Of a DNA stretch of 64,000 nucleotides, positions 20,053 through 31,241 are shown piece by piece; position 1 is the first letter of the stretch, and each line of letters begins with the position of its first letter. The DNA comes from Antitrichia curtipendula (Eukaryota > Streptophyta > Bryopsida > Hypnales > Leucodontaceae), in the NCBI GenBank assembly GCA_951230915.1, contig OX579640.1:11614981-11678980 (forward strand), given 5' to 3'. The notes under the pieces are model-generated. The model ran no database searches and had not been told where the DNA came from. It saw nothing but the letters and a program-made list of their open reading frames with translations. A program made the translations under genes and the position numbers.

Positions 20053-23000
20053 CTTAACATTCCACATAATACACTTCTCAGTAGAACCTCGCCCCCACCC
20101 ACTAATAAAAACACCCGAATCCTCAACCCCATACCTAAAGAAAATGCACACCACTTTATTACATGTTTCTTTGAAGAAAATACAAACCTAATTGACTCAC
20201 TAATCTCCACCTTAATAACTAATGACAAATTATCGAAAGTACAATGGTTAAATGCATGCTCCTCACTAGATACACTCATAAACAATATATCAAAAACACT
20301 TGAAAAAACGTGCAACGCCCCACCTATACCAATACAATCCCAACGCACCTCAGAACAAGGTGGATATCTCCCCCGTAAACTCGCAAAAACCTGGAAACAA
20401 CACTTGTCCACCTACCATATCATTAGGAAAACAATCCGTATCGTTAACAACAACCCTCAATGGCGTACAACCCCCATCTTCAACGAAATTTGCAACCACA
20501 AACATACAATAATACCTCCACCACCCCCTCCAAACACCCCCCCGGATGAATGGATACACAACCTCGCCAACATAGCCAAAAATGCTAACAAAGAAGCTAG
20601 AAAAATCACTACAACATTCACAAAAGACAATATCATAAAAGCCATATCAAAATATAGACAAACATACGACATCACACCAAAAAGAATACACAAGAGAGTC
20701 TTCAAAAACACGGAATCTCCACCACTAGACTGCATCACAGATGAATCCAACAACATATTAACCCCTAAAGGACCAAACACTGTTTTTTGACAACATAGCG
20801 ATTCTGGGCAGCTCACTATGACCGGAATTTTTCTTTTTTTTCTTTTAAATTTTCACAGAAGATGTGCCCAAAGAGTAGCTTTAAGGTCCAACAATTTTCG
20901 TAACTTTTGACTACATGGTTAAAAAGTTATTGCATGATATGTCATTTTCATTGTTCGGCGGGCAGCCGAGGCAGCAAAAAAAACTTCTTTAAAAATCACT
21001 TTTAAAAAAAACTAAAATTTGAAATTGGTTCTTTAGATTTATATGTATGTGGGAGGCTTTTAATCATTCCATTCCGATCAATGAGTTAAAAGTTATGAGG
21101 ATTCTTAGTTTGAGGGTAGTTATGGAATCTCTACTCTAAAATAAACTTTGAAGTCCTTTATTTAACTCGATTTTCAATATTTTTGAAAAAAAATAAAAAC
21201 ATTGGGTGTAGATTGTTTATTACAACATTACGACCGTTGGGATTGGCATTTTTCAATTTCATAAATAAATTCTTGACAATTTAGTGCTTTGAATCATTCT
21301 CTACCTCTTCCTACTCTCTTTTTTTTTCCTATATGTTGTACAATTCCAAATGATCTGAAATTTTTCAAGCATGTATCCAACTTGCCTTGAAGAATAAACC
21401 CAAAGAGTAACCATCATTTTGGACATTTTTTCATACAAATGTGACCTTGTGGAGGGCAGCTGCCCGTTTTTTTGCAGGGACAAAAAAAGGATTTTTGTCA
21501 ATTCAAACGCTATTATCTTGCAATCCACTTGGTGGAAAATTCTGAAATTTTTTCCACATCTTCTTAAACAAGTTTACTACAAGATCCTACGGCTACAAGT
21601 GTCCAAAAATGTTTTTTTTCTAAAATTTGGCACTAGTATTAGAAATGGCAGTTCTGGAGCGGTTTTGGTGAAAACATAGTCATAAACCTTTAGGGGTTAA
21701 CTAGCCCCGAAGACATAGCAAATGAAATATATAACCAACAGACAAAAAATAATAGACCTACCGTTCCAACTTATAAATACCAACCAGACCATCCACCATT
21801 TTGCACATGTGCCGTTCGCCAATATCCATGGCACGACCTAGATGGATACACTATCCAAAAAAGAGGTGATCCAAACACCCCCCTTTACAACTATTTCACA
21901 CGCGCCAAATATGATACTTGCCTAAAAAATCTAGGAAACAACAAAGCCCCAGGCCTAGACAAAATCCCCAACTCCATACTTAAACTTATGCCCCCAAAAT
22001 TCCACGAACTACTATTCCTCTTTTTTACTCAATGCTACAAACAAAAACAAATTCCAGCTTCCTGGAAAACCAATTATACAATATTACTATACAAAAAAGG
22101 AGACCCATCAATCCTCCCCAACCATAGACCAATAGCACTAGCCAACACTATATATAAACTATTTACTAGCTCCTTCACCTCTATTTTATCCTCATATGGA
22201 GAAAAACACCAAATACTACAAGATAGCCAAGAAGGCTTTCGCGCAGAACGAGGAACTTCTAGACAACTACAAACTATTATAGCAGCACTAGAAGACGCCC
22301 GTTTCACAAATCGGAACATCTACATATTATACATTGACTTCAAAAATGCCTTTGGATCAATTGATCACGCCCGACTATTGGCCATAATGGCCGACCTTGG
22401 ATACTCCACGAACGCGGTGGCCTTGGTAGGAAACATCTACTCTCACTCAACTACCTCATATGTTAGTGAATACTTTGGGAAAACTAAACCCATCCCTATC
22501 CAAAGGGGCACCATACAAGGCGACACCTTAAGCCCATACTTATTTATTATCTTCCTAGAACCACTCCTAAGATGAATGCAACGTGGTAATAATGGATACA
22601 CATTTGGAACATCTAACACCACCATAAACTCCGCCGCATATGCAGATGACCTTGCCAACTTAGCCAATGAAATCAAATCACTTCAAATACAAATAAATAA
22701 AGTAGACAAATTCTATGAATGGTCAGGAATGGATGTTGGAGTACCCAAATGTGCAATCACCGGTTGCCCAAACACATCCAAAATGAATCCTACTGCATTT
22801 AAAGCTCACCTCCAAATAAACAATGTCAAATACCGAAACCAACCCATCCCTGCCCTACACCAAAATGAACCATATATATACCTTGGTACTAGCCTCGTGC
22901 CAACACTAAAATGGAAACTACAAATACATAACACAACCACTAAACTCACGAAACAATGCCAAAAACTTCTCACATGCCCCGCCACTATGAAACAAAAAAT

Positions 23001-23103
23001 AAAAATGGTCGATACAGTCCTAAGACCCGGAGTCGCATATAGCTTTTATGCCGTTCCATACTCCATGCCCGCCATCCAAAAACTTGATAAAAACTTGAAA
23101 TAA
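20053..23103 (+). pseudogene. LINE reverse transcriptase domain, interrupted by a TTAA element
   Basis: Reads from 20053 to 20761, then continues at 21701 in the same frame once the element at 20762-21696 plus one TTAA is ignored (939 bp, a multiple of three). Motifs: NNKAPGLDKIPNSILK, NYTILLYKKGDP with NHRPIALAN, QEGFRAERGT, ILYIDFKNAFGSIDH (first catalytic Asp), RGTIQGDTLSPYLF, and AAYADDLANL (catalytic YADD) near 22630-22660. A TGA at 22573-22575 sits between LLR and MQRG where Trp would fit. The frame breaks again at 23101. Clear RT of LINE type. Confidence 0.9.
20762..21696. mobile_element. TIR element, TTAA-type family A, copy 2, nested in the LINE
   Basis: Starts CCCCTAAAGGACCAAACACT, ends AACCTTTAGGGG, with TTAA on both sides (20758-20761 and 21697-21700). 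It interrupts the LINE reverse transcriptase between NNIL-T and SPED; the frame continues across the element. Closely similar along its length to 12706-13639. No transposase ORF. Confidence 0.9.
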
Positions 23104-23141
23104 TAGCTACTCAAAAATCCATATACCGGTTACCTAAATAT

Positions 23142-24629
23142 ATGTCAAATGCCATAACACAACTCCCCCAAAACTTATATGGACTAGATGCTTTCTCCTT
23201 CAAAAATGCTTACCTTAGATGCATCGGAGAACAACTCCAAAATGCACTCAACGACAAAGGCCGCCTTGGAAAAATCTACAATGGCCTCACCCGCTACATC
23301 CTTGCCAAATATGGCGGATCCCAAAACATACCCCGCATTAAAAAACAAGATTGCCTTAGATCACCCATTACACGCACCTTATTCCTATTAAAACATGAAG
23401 GTGAATTACACCTTAAAAGCACTTACACCAATTTTCCCCTTGAAATGGCCCCCCTAGAACTTGCATGGATCCAAGAAATACACAATGTACCTCAAGTGGA
23501 ACACCCCCAAGCTAATAAATTACTACAAAAACTATTCTCGGTTAATATCACCAAACTAGAACAAATTACCCTTACCCCGGGCACCCAACTAATGAACCAC
23601 AATGACTATAAACAACATTATGGCACCCCCTCAAAGCTTATTAAGAATGCGCTAGACTACGCAAAATACCTCTTTTGCTCCTCAACATGTCAATACGGTT
23701 GTGACCTCCCATGCCTAGTACACACCACCACTTTCTTATTAAAAGATCAATACATTACCCCCCATCACACCATACACCCCCGTATAGTAACACCCCCAAT
23801 ACGTCCACCCTCTCCACCTCCCCCATCCCTACCTAAACCTCCAAACTACATTACCAAGAATCCCTCTACACACCCTATATCCCGAATTATAACCCACGAG
23901 CATCGCCCTTCCATAGACAAAAATAACATAAACAAAAACGACTCACGACTCCTATGCCAATGGGACCATAACAACTCCACTTACCAAAAATGGCTATACC
24001 AAAGGCACCTCTTTCCTTGGCACGATCAAAACATTTCCCTCCACAACTCCAATCTAATCCTACAATATTACCAAAACTCTCAAAACAAATTTTACAAAGA
24101 AATAATCCAAGCACATCACCCTGAAGACCAACAAAGAGACACTAGATTTGTCACACCACCTATTACCATCCCTCTATTACAAATCCACACTAATGACTGT
24201 AACCCTGAAAACGACATCACCACCACAACTCCCACTATAAATATCAACGGAGAAAATGCCCACATATACGAAGACAATGGAAGACATCTTTTTTCAATTC
24301 CAACTTCTAGGCTACAATGGTTATGGAAGCAATACCACAATAGCCTCCAAATCCCAAACCACATAGAACCAACTACCCAATCCTTCGAAACCGAATTAGT
24401 CTGGTTATACCAAAGATACAAATATCGTATCCCAAAAAATGACCCCCTCAAATTCACCCAATACAGTCTCCCCTCACCAATTCTAGACCACCTAATAGAC
24501 ACCTTTAGCATAAAACTCTCCTATTTCTCATCTCCCGTCACATGTTCAACAAAACTAACCCAATTTTACTCACCATTTAAACGAGACCAAGTATTTGGAT
24601 CACTAGGCGACGTATTTGATCACAAATAG
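23142..24629 (+). pseudogene. LINE region between RT and RNase H, partly unassigned
   Basis: A 495-residue open frame continues the RT C-terminal part (MSNAITQLPQNLYGLDAFSF..., IYNGLTRYILAKYGG...), then holds a Cys cluster (CSSTCQYGCDLPC near 23680-23715), a Pro/His-rich stretch and an extended domain (FETELVWLYQRYKYRIPKND, SYFSSPVTCSTKLTQFYSPF...FGSLGDVFDHK) stopped by TAG at 24627 where Trp would fit (HK-stop-SGYGIAHTH). The segment around this stop resembles, in spacing only, small methyltransferase-like modules reported in some retroelements; I cannot confirm that. Confidence 0.6.
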
Positions 24630-25590
24630 AGTGGATATGGAATTGCACACACCCACATTCAAATAGAAACACAACAAGCAATACATTGGGCCCGACTTGC
24701 TGCAAAAACAAATCCAGATGATTCAATCACTTTAATCATTTCCTCAGACAACAACTGGTACAAAAAACCCGATGACAAAACTGGCCCATTTCCGGACTCA
24801 CACCTCATCGCCCTTTTCCCAGCAGACTTGGTCCCTTATGAAGAATCCACCCTACCCCCCGAACTCCAAAACAAACCTAGATATGAACCTTCAACCATCC
24901 AAATTTTTTGCATTCACCACCAAAATAAAACAATTGGAACCATGGAACAAATGGACACACTAAAACATATTTCTGGAACACTCAATATTCACGAAATACA
25001 CACAACAACTGCACCCCCAACCCCATCCAATACCCAAGTCAACCGCATTAAAAAATGGTCATCACTACGAAACAAGCCTAGTGAAGAACAACACCCCTTC
25101 TACAAGCCCCCACCCCTCCCCACATACCAACCCAACCACTCCCATAAATTTAATCCCATACATAGTTACTACACGGATGGATCCTTCAAACCTCCCACAC
25201 AAGACAGTACAGGTAATTGGATTCGAGAAGAAGCCGGATACGGCATCTATAACCCCGGCAAAGATCTTAATATTGATAAGAGGCTACATGGACTACAAAA
25301 CATATTACGAGCCGAACTGATGGCAATACATAAAACAATCAAACTAATCACAACACAATATGCCCATGAACCGGCCCCATATTTTTACGGATTGCATAAA
25401 TGTACTATATCTCTTAAATACCCATATCACTCATCCATCCCTACATAACAACCACCCCGACAAAACTATTCTAACATCGATAATCGAAATGCTACAAAAC
25501 CAAACACAACTGACAACCTTACACAAAGTCCGAGCACATGCCAACATTAATGGAAATGAAAAAGCAGATGAGCTAAGCCAAACTTGGTAG
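24630..25590 (+). pseudogene. LINE RNase H domain
   Basis: Frame 24630-25448 continues from the previous segment and contains SYYTDGSFKPPTQDSTGNW...EAGYGIYNPG (first catalytic Asp near 25173) and ILRAELMAIHKTIKLI (catalytic Glu near 25315). After a frame change near 25376 the next frame carries PHIFTDCINVLYLLNTHI (third acidic residue, Asp) and HKVRAHANINGNEKADELSQ (final Asp of the DEDD set). All four acidic residues of RNase HI are present but split between two frames. This enzyme removes RNA from the cDNA hybrid. Confidence 0.8.
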
Positions 25591-26377
25591 AGTAAAAGCC
25601 CACCGAGTAGCCAAACACCCCTACAAACACGCACATGCCACTCCATTTTACTTCCAAAAAGATGATTGGCCCTCTATGGCCACAACCCCAGACAAAGGCC
25701 CCATCCGCTTCCTAGACAAATATCTCAAAAAACTGGATCTTAGCAACAACCTTGAACTTATCAAAAACCATATCCCTAATGTACAAAAATGGATATCGGA
25801 CAAAAACATAGACTCTGAGCTTTCTACAAATTTTTGGAAAAATCCCACCATCACAGATTTACAAAAAACTTGCCTCATCAAATTTCGTACCGGACAATAT
25901 ATGGGGAATGCCTGCAAACAAACATTCTTTGGTCATGCACGGTTTCCCTCTATCTCCTGCTCAATATGTAATTCCACCAATCCAGACACATGGCCACATG
26001 TACTTCTACATTGCCAAAATCGATACATCCATGGATTAATTGTGAAAAGGCACAACGAAGCAGTTTGGGAAATTTGCAAACTTATTATTACTTCCAATAT
26101 CTCACAATGCTTCATCCAAATGAATGCCAGAATTTTTAATGACAAACCACAAGAAAATACGGTACCATCATGGCTCCTCCCATGCACATGTAATACACAA
26201 AAATGTCATTGTAATGCCCGCCTCAAACCCGACATTTTTTGCGTCAAGGGCCTCCCATATGAAGCTCCCCCTCCAAACTTGAAAATGAAAATGTTTGACT
26301 TGAGTGAAAAAACTGTTTTTACACTAAAATGTATCCAATGTGTAAATGATGTCCTTCTTGATCTATTATCCTTGTAG
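25591..26377 (+). pseudogene. LINE C-terminal zinc-binding tail
   Basis: Frame open through 26377. After KGPIRFLDKYLKKLDLS and a helical region comes FGHARFPSISCSICNSTNPDTWPHVLLHCQN, a Cys-x2-Cys...His...Cys pattern (about 25953-26015) like the zinc-binding segment that follows RNase H in many LINE ORF2 proteins. A further Cys-rich stretch (CTCNTQKCHCNARLKPDIFC) follows near 26187-26240. Ends DLLSL-stop. Confidence 0.75.
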
Positions 26378-26388
26378 ATTAAAGGTAC

Positions 26389-26455
26389 CACTATGTTAGT
26401 GTAGTGGTTTGAATTATGGCACACCGGAGAAGTGGTTATGAGTTCAAATCTCCAC
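26389..26455 (+). ncRNA. tRNA-like A-box/B-box sequence at the LINE 3' end
   Basis: TTAGTGTAGTGG (26396-26407) fits an internal A box and GAGTTCAAATCTCC (26440-26453) a B box, 33-34 bp apart as in tRNAs. The T stem pairs only partly, so it is not a functional tRNA gene. It may be a tRNA-like 3' end of the LINE or a SINE head. An RNA polymerase III promoter is inferred, not shown. Confidence 0.35.
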
Positions 26456-26879
26456 AACCAACTATGGTGTGGGGTTTTGAGACCTTGTTATATGAGTACC
26501 TAGAAAACCCTTGGAGGAGATGACATGTTAGTTGTCTCTAAGGCACTTATTGTCAACAAGAGTTTATCTTCAAATGTTTTGATTATCCTTTGTCTTGTGG
26601 CCATGGGATCAATGTATAGAATGAACAAACACTATATTCACGCCAACCCCTTCCAGGGCCAGAGTGCTTCTTTTCTCCCAAGCTCTCATGGTCCACTTAG
26701 GGAGGGTTAAATAACAAGAACAACTCACTTTTCCCTCAACTTGAAACTACCACCACCCTGGTGGAGAAAGTTTCAGTTAGTACAGCACGGAATTGTTTTG
26801 ATATGATGCTTTGGGGCACTCAAAAGACTTGCAGATTTCCAGATAATATCTTTGCAGATGTGTAAGACTGAATCTCTTT
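26456..26879. other. Spacer between the two LINE copies
   Basis: A 61-residue open stretch (26525-26710) lacks a recognisable domain. Nothing else supported. Confidence 0.4.
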
Positions 26880-27715
26880 ACTTTGTGTAACTTCAATTAC
26901 CTATTAAATTCTTTATATGGACCATTGAACATCTTCTAATATGTATCTTTGAACAATGTCCTTTCTTTGAACAGGAGGTGATGTCTTGTCCTTTTTTGCG
27001 TCCAGTAAGAGCTATGTCTCTATTAAAATCTCCATATAGTATATGTAGATGGTTTGGGTATTTTAGTATGGCGTTAGTGATGTTTGTTTGTATTTTGAGA
27101 ATAAATCTAATGTCATCCTCACTTGTGGGTATGTAGAGATGTAGTAGTAGCCATGGTTGTAAGGGTTGATTATTTATTTGTATGATTTGTAGATATGGTG
27201 AAATATTGTATAGAGTAGGGAATTTGTTTAAGTTTCCCAAAAAGGCAGATTTTTTGTGGACTGGCGTTCATAGGCCACCTCTGGATATATGAGTACGTCT
27301 TTGGTGTATGCAATTTGGTGTTGGTAGATATGTGTCATTGAAGATTAGTTTGTAGTTAGGGAATAAGTTTTCAATGTGTTTTGTAGATTTAGTGGTGGTT
27401 ATATTTTGTTTCTTGGAGGGAGATTAATATTGGTGGTGTGTTATAGTCTTCTAGTAGGTTTTGGATATTGGGTAGAGCTGTATTTAGCTTGGCAGAGTTC
27501 CATGTGATAGAGAAAGTATTTTGTTGAATTGTGTTCGGTGGTTGTGGGGGCGGAGGGGTGTAGTTATTGTTTGGTGGGTGGGTGTAGGCTGGTATGGATT
27601 CAAAATAATTAAGGGTTTTGGATATGAATTCATCTGGTAAAAAAAGGAATTCAAGCTGCAAAACCATGGAAACCCACGGAGTCAGCAAAATGGGACGATT
27701 TCCGTAAAACAAACG
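26880..27715 (-). mobile_element. Inverted LINE fragment (endonuclease part)
   Basis: On the minus strand, from 27715 down: FSITWNSAKLNTALPNIQN, PPILISLQETK, then after breaks NISPYLQIIQINNQPLQPW, LHLYIPTSEDDIRFI and LYGDFNRDIALTGR. Each has a counterpart in the endonuclease of the LINE at 19301-20052 (for example HISPYLQILRINNPPLQPW, FKHDIALIGR). The fragment has the same A/C-rich coding strand, several frame breaks, and no RT. It faces the larger LINE tail to tail. Confidence 0.85.
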
Positions 27716-27877
27716 TACCAGTCAATTTTGAAAACTTGTTCTGATTTTCCCATTGAACTGATTTTCAGAAACTGAAGCAAAAATACAAAGTAAAAGCAAA
27801 TCCTTTTCCCGAGCACGTACAGTCTCGTTGAACGCCGGCCATCCACACCCGGAGTCGAACTTCGTGGTGGACTTGTA

Positions 27878-28407
27878 CAGTAGGGTCCAACAATAATTCG
27901 AACTACTACTTGTATCATTCAGAAAACTTTGTATAAATTAAAATGAATTTGTCATTTAATATCTCACATAATTAACATTCAATTCTAAGGCAATCCTAAT
28001 GAAGTATACCAAATTTCAGGTTTGAAAAACTAAGTTTCCATTTTTCATGAATTTCTAAAGTCAATTCTCATGGATTACGTAATAATGTAATTGAAAAAAT
28101 TGGTGATGAATTTTTTTAATTTGATTGCACAAATATGTAGGAGACATCCGTACACACATCTTTCATGTTAAAAAGTACCCCATTAAGTAACAAAAATATA
28201 ATCTATGAAGTGTTCAGTATGAACCAAAATTAGTAAAATGAATATTTTTTTATTTTAAGTAAATTTTAGCAAAAAAATTGTACCATCATGTTCAAAGGTA
28301 CAAAATTAGTTAGAGTGCAAGGTTCAAATACCAAAATTTAATTAAAATCTATTTTTTTAGCAGCCATATTGCTCAAAGAAAAATTGAATTATTTTTGTAC
28401 CCCACTG
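27878..28407. mobile_element. TA-flanked MITE (Tc1/mariner-like)
   Basis: Ends CAGTAGGGTCCAACAATAAT and, inverted, CAGTGGGGTACAAAAATAAT, flanked by TA at 27876-27877 and 28408-28409. 530 bp, AT-rich, non-coding. Its middle is homologous to sequence around 38640-38834 and 39779-39990, which carries a TTAA element the present copy lacks. Confidence 0.65.
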
Positions 28408-29027
28408 TACAGCGGCGTCCCGCACCCGGCGCACTCGTACACTCCATCGTCCTTCCTTTTGTTGTACGCGCCCGTCCCCGGGTACCTGGACACCAAAAAG
28501 CCAAACAAAACCTCAAAAATCCACCAAAACCAAAAACAAATCCAGTAAACAAACCTCGAACAGAAAGAAAAATTGCAAAAACAGGAAACCCGTGATCGCT
28601 GTTTTTAGAGGTGTGAGGTTAGGTCTTATTTTGACAGTTGAAAAATCTCTCTCCAAAACAACAAACATAACCTCATACCTCCAAAAACAACGTTCACAAA
28701 ACAAAAAACAAAAAAGTTAAAAAACTGCATAATTACACAGCAATTTTCCTCCACCCAGTTAAGAACTGGATTCCGTATCGTTTCCTTTCTGACATAAACC
28801 TCAAAACCTCCACCAAAATCAACAAAAAACCACAGAAACAAACCCGAAGAAGGAACAACAGCAAAATCACAACCTTACTACTCCAAAAAAAAACGTCAGT
28901 TCTTCTCCATCCAGTGATAATTCCTAACCATTTCCTTCCCAGAAACTCCACCAAAATCAAAATTGAGAGAGGTAGGATGCGTACTCGGTGCCGTCCTGGC
29001 GCAGGATGCGCAACTGCTCGGGTATAT
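28408..29027. other. 3' flank of the nuclease-like/kinase gene
   Basis: A/C-rich on the + strand. It holds the 3' untranslated region of the minus-strand gene; no separate gene seen. Confidence 0.4.
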
Positions 29028-31241
29028 CTATACATGCTGCATCCAATGATACGACGAATTTCCCGGAGGATTTGATACGACATCAACATCATGACGCTGG
29101 TGCATAGGCATTCCGTCAGCTGCTCCATCAGGCCAAGCGATTTGTATATGGTTCATGTTGAATGGGTAAGTGCTTACACACTCCTGACCAGCCCAATCAA
29201 AATCAATAAACTTGACCTTGAAAACCCCTTCGTCACGCCTCACCATGATATTCGCCTCACGTGCATCCCCGTGAACAGATCCTGGATTGGGTGGACCAAA
29301 AACAGGTAACCCATGAACCTTCCTAAGCGCCTCAAGAACCACCAACCGGCATTCTTTCTTCTCAGCTCCGTCAAGAAGCAAGAATGGCTTCCATGGGGGC
29401 CCCAAGAATTCCATGACAACAAGTCTGTAGCCTCCTCCCAACACCTGCACCTCCAGCAGTTCAGGTGCAAAGCCCAAATTGTACCATGCCTTGTGTACCT
29501 AAAAAAAACCCAATACACACAAAACCACAAGCCCAACACCAAGTCAAACGAGACTATATAACCAGAATTGTTTAGAAAACACAAGTCACATTGGAAGTCT
29601 ATTATGTCAATCAATAATTCAACAAGAACAAAACAACATACCTCATCACCATATCTTTTGCAAAACTTCACGACCACCTCTTGCTGATTGGCATCCACTG
29701 CCAAAAACACAAGCTTCTTATTTTCAATTGCTGTCTTGAAAGTGAATCTTGGTTTCAACCAAACTGAGTAAGGCACCGGCTGATCCAGAAACTCAAGCCG
29801 TTTAGATCCTTTTGCTTCCCCATCGATGCCCATATAGAATGTTTTTAGGCTTCGCAAACCCAATTTCAAGGCTTTGAAAACAGATAACAGTTTCTCACAG
29901 TTGGAATGAGCAACATTTACCACGTCCGTTAGGAAGGTGGAAGTCACCCGATCCAGGAATGTCATCGCACTCACTCTAATGTGAGGTCCTAGAACCTCTA
30001 TGAGAAATGCCGGGCAATTGGATAACAAGAAAGCATTATCACCCTTCCGCTTCTCCACAGCACAAAACCGAGCATAACATCCCAAACCCTGAAAATACTT
30101 CAGCGTACTTGTACAAGCAAGCTCGTTCTCCACCTCTAGAATCGCATAGACTGGAAATCCAGTGTTGCCGCTGATGCAATCATCTGTCTCTATAGTACTT
30201 CCATCCTTGATCCTGCGGTTTTTGATATCCATTCTGAGATAGCTTCGAAGTAATCCCCAAAGCTTCTCCTGGCGTTCGCTCTCCGATTTAAAAAAGGTTA
30301 AACTTATGAAGCAAAACTCTCTTACAAAGCCGTAGTCCTCCCTAGCGTGCAAGGATGTATCATGAAGATTATCGTCAAATTGCCCAAATACAGGATGCAA
30401 CAAAGGCGCTGCTAGAGTACCAGAATAAGGTCTGTCACAGCGAAAGAGGGGTTCACCACCTGACTCTTGCAAACGCCGAACGGTGTGTGCGTCCAAAGAT
30501 GATGGAGCATGCGCTTCGTACTGTGCAAACAGCTTCTCTGCCTCTGCCTTCTTTGCGGCCACAGGTTCATGACCAACAACTGCAGAAATTCCAAAATTCC
30601 TGCTTCATTAAAACAATAACCAAATAGGACAATTGCAAGTAGTCAAGAACTTCATTCTGCAGCCAAGAATCTACACTGTTCTATTTCATTACAATTAAGC
30701 TACTGTGGGTCAAAATACCTGAGCGATCGGGAGCTTCCGCTATAATGGGATCCGTGTACGTTGACTCTGAAAGGCACGCTTTGAAATCCTCAATACTCCT
30801 AATAGGCTCTTGATCCACACGTCGGAAGAGGACCTCTAATTTACGGACGTGATCTAAACCAGTCTCGTTTATCAGAATACTTGCAACGTCGGTTAAATCT
30901 TCACACTTCGCTACCATCTTCGGAGTGAACAAAAAAGGTACAAGGTGTGGATAGGTTACACCGGCTTAACTCCTGAAATGAATTTGGATGAATCCTCCCT
31001 ACAAAAACATAATTACGTCATCACTTTGTTCCAAGGCGACAAATCCATGCCCTGAATTAGTTACAGATATTAGTCTAAAGTCTGAGAACCTAAAACTATA
31101 CTAGTTTCATGACAAAATGGAAGCACATAGAGAGACTTAAACCTCCTAGTATAACTGGTTATCAGAGCCCAGAGTACCTACCACTTCCGCTTCAGAAGAG
31201 GACGTTGTGTTGCTCCCGCGTTTTCTTTTGTTGCTTCCCAT
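29028..31241 (-). CDS. Nuclease-like/protein kinase fusion of Crinkler-associated type
   Basis: Four-exon model, all GT-AG: 31241-31182, 30917-30719, 30579-29642, 29498-29028; 555 residues with no internal stop. Exon 1 begins MGSNKRKRGSNTTSSSEAEV, a basic nuclear-localisation-like start. Middle region: FPVYAILEVENELACTSTLK (Glu 235-239) through NCPAFLIEVLGPHIRVSAM near 275, the pattern of a restriction-endonuclease-like domain often found before such kinases. C-terminus: VVVKFCKRYGDEVHKAWYNLGFAPELL (Lys near 391), YRLVVMEFL, catalytic loop VHGDAREANIM (H475, D477, N482) and VKFIDFDWAG (D498, D500), with DFD in place of DFG. HGDxRxxN plus DFDWAG is typical of kinases linked to Crinkler-type proteins in fungi, oomycetes and some plants. 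The substrate is unknown. Exon joins are my inference; RNA evidence would settle exon 1. Confidence 0.75.

Larger units (their letters stand above)
18120..26380 (+). mobile_element. Decayed non-LTR retrotransposon (LINE) with 2A-like, EN, RT and RNase H modules
   Basis: About 7.3 kb of LINE sequence plus a 0.94-kb insertion. The module order on the + strand is: Lys/Thr/Asn-rich N-terminus with a 2A-like peptide, AP-type endonuclease, reverse transcriptase, a ~500-residue linker region, RNase H, and a Cys/His tail. The coding strand is strikingly rich in A and C and poor in G. Breaks: frame change near 18657, frame change near 19880, TAA at 20050-20052, TGA at 22573-22575, frame change near 23100, TAG at 24627-24629, frame change near 25376, and a frame change with stop near 25588. 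It is therefore immobile unless helped in trans. The 5' limit is estimated from composition. A related fragment lies inverted at 26880-27715. Confidence 0.9.
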
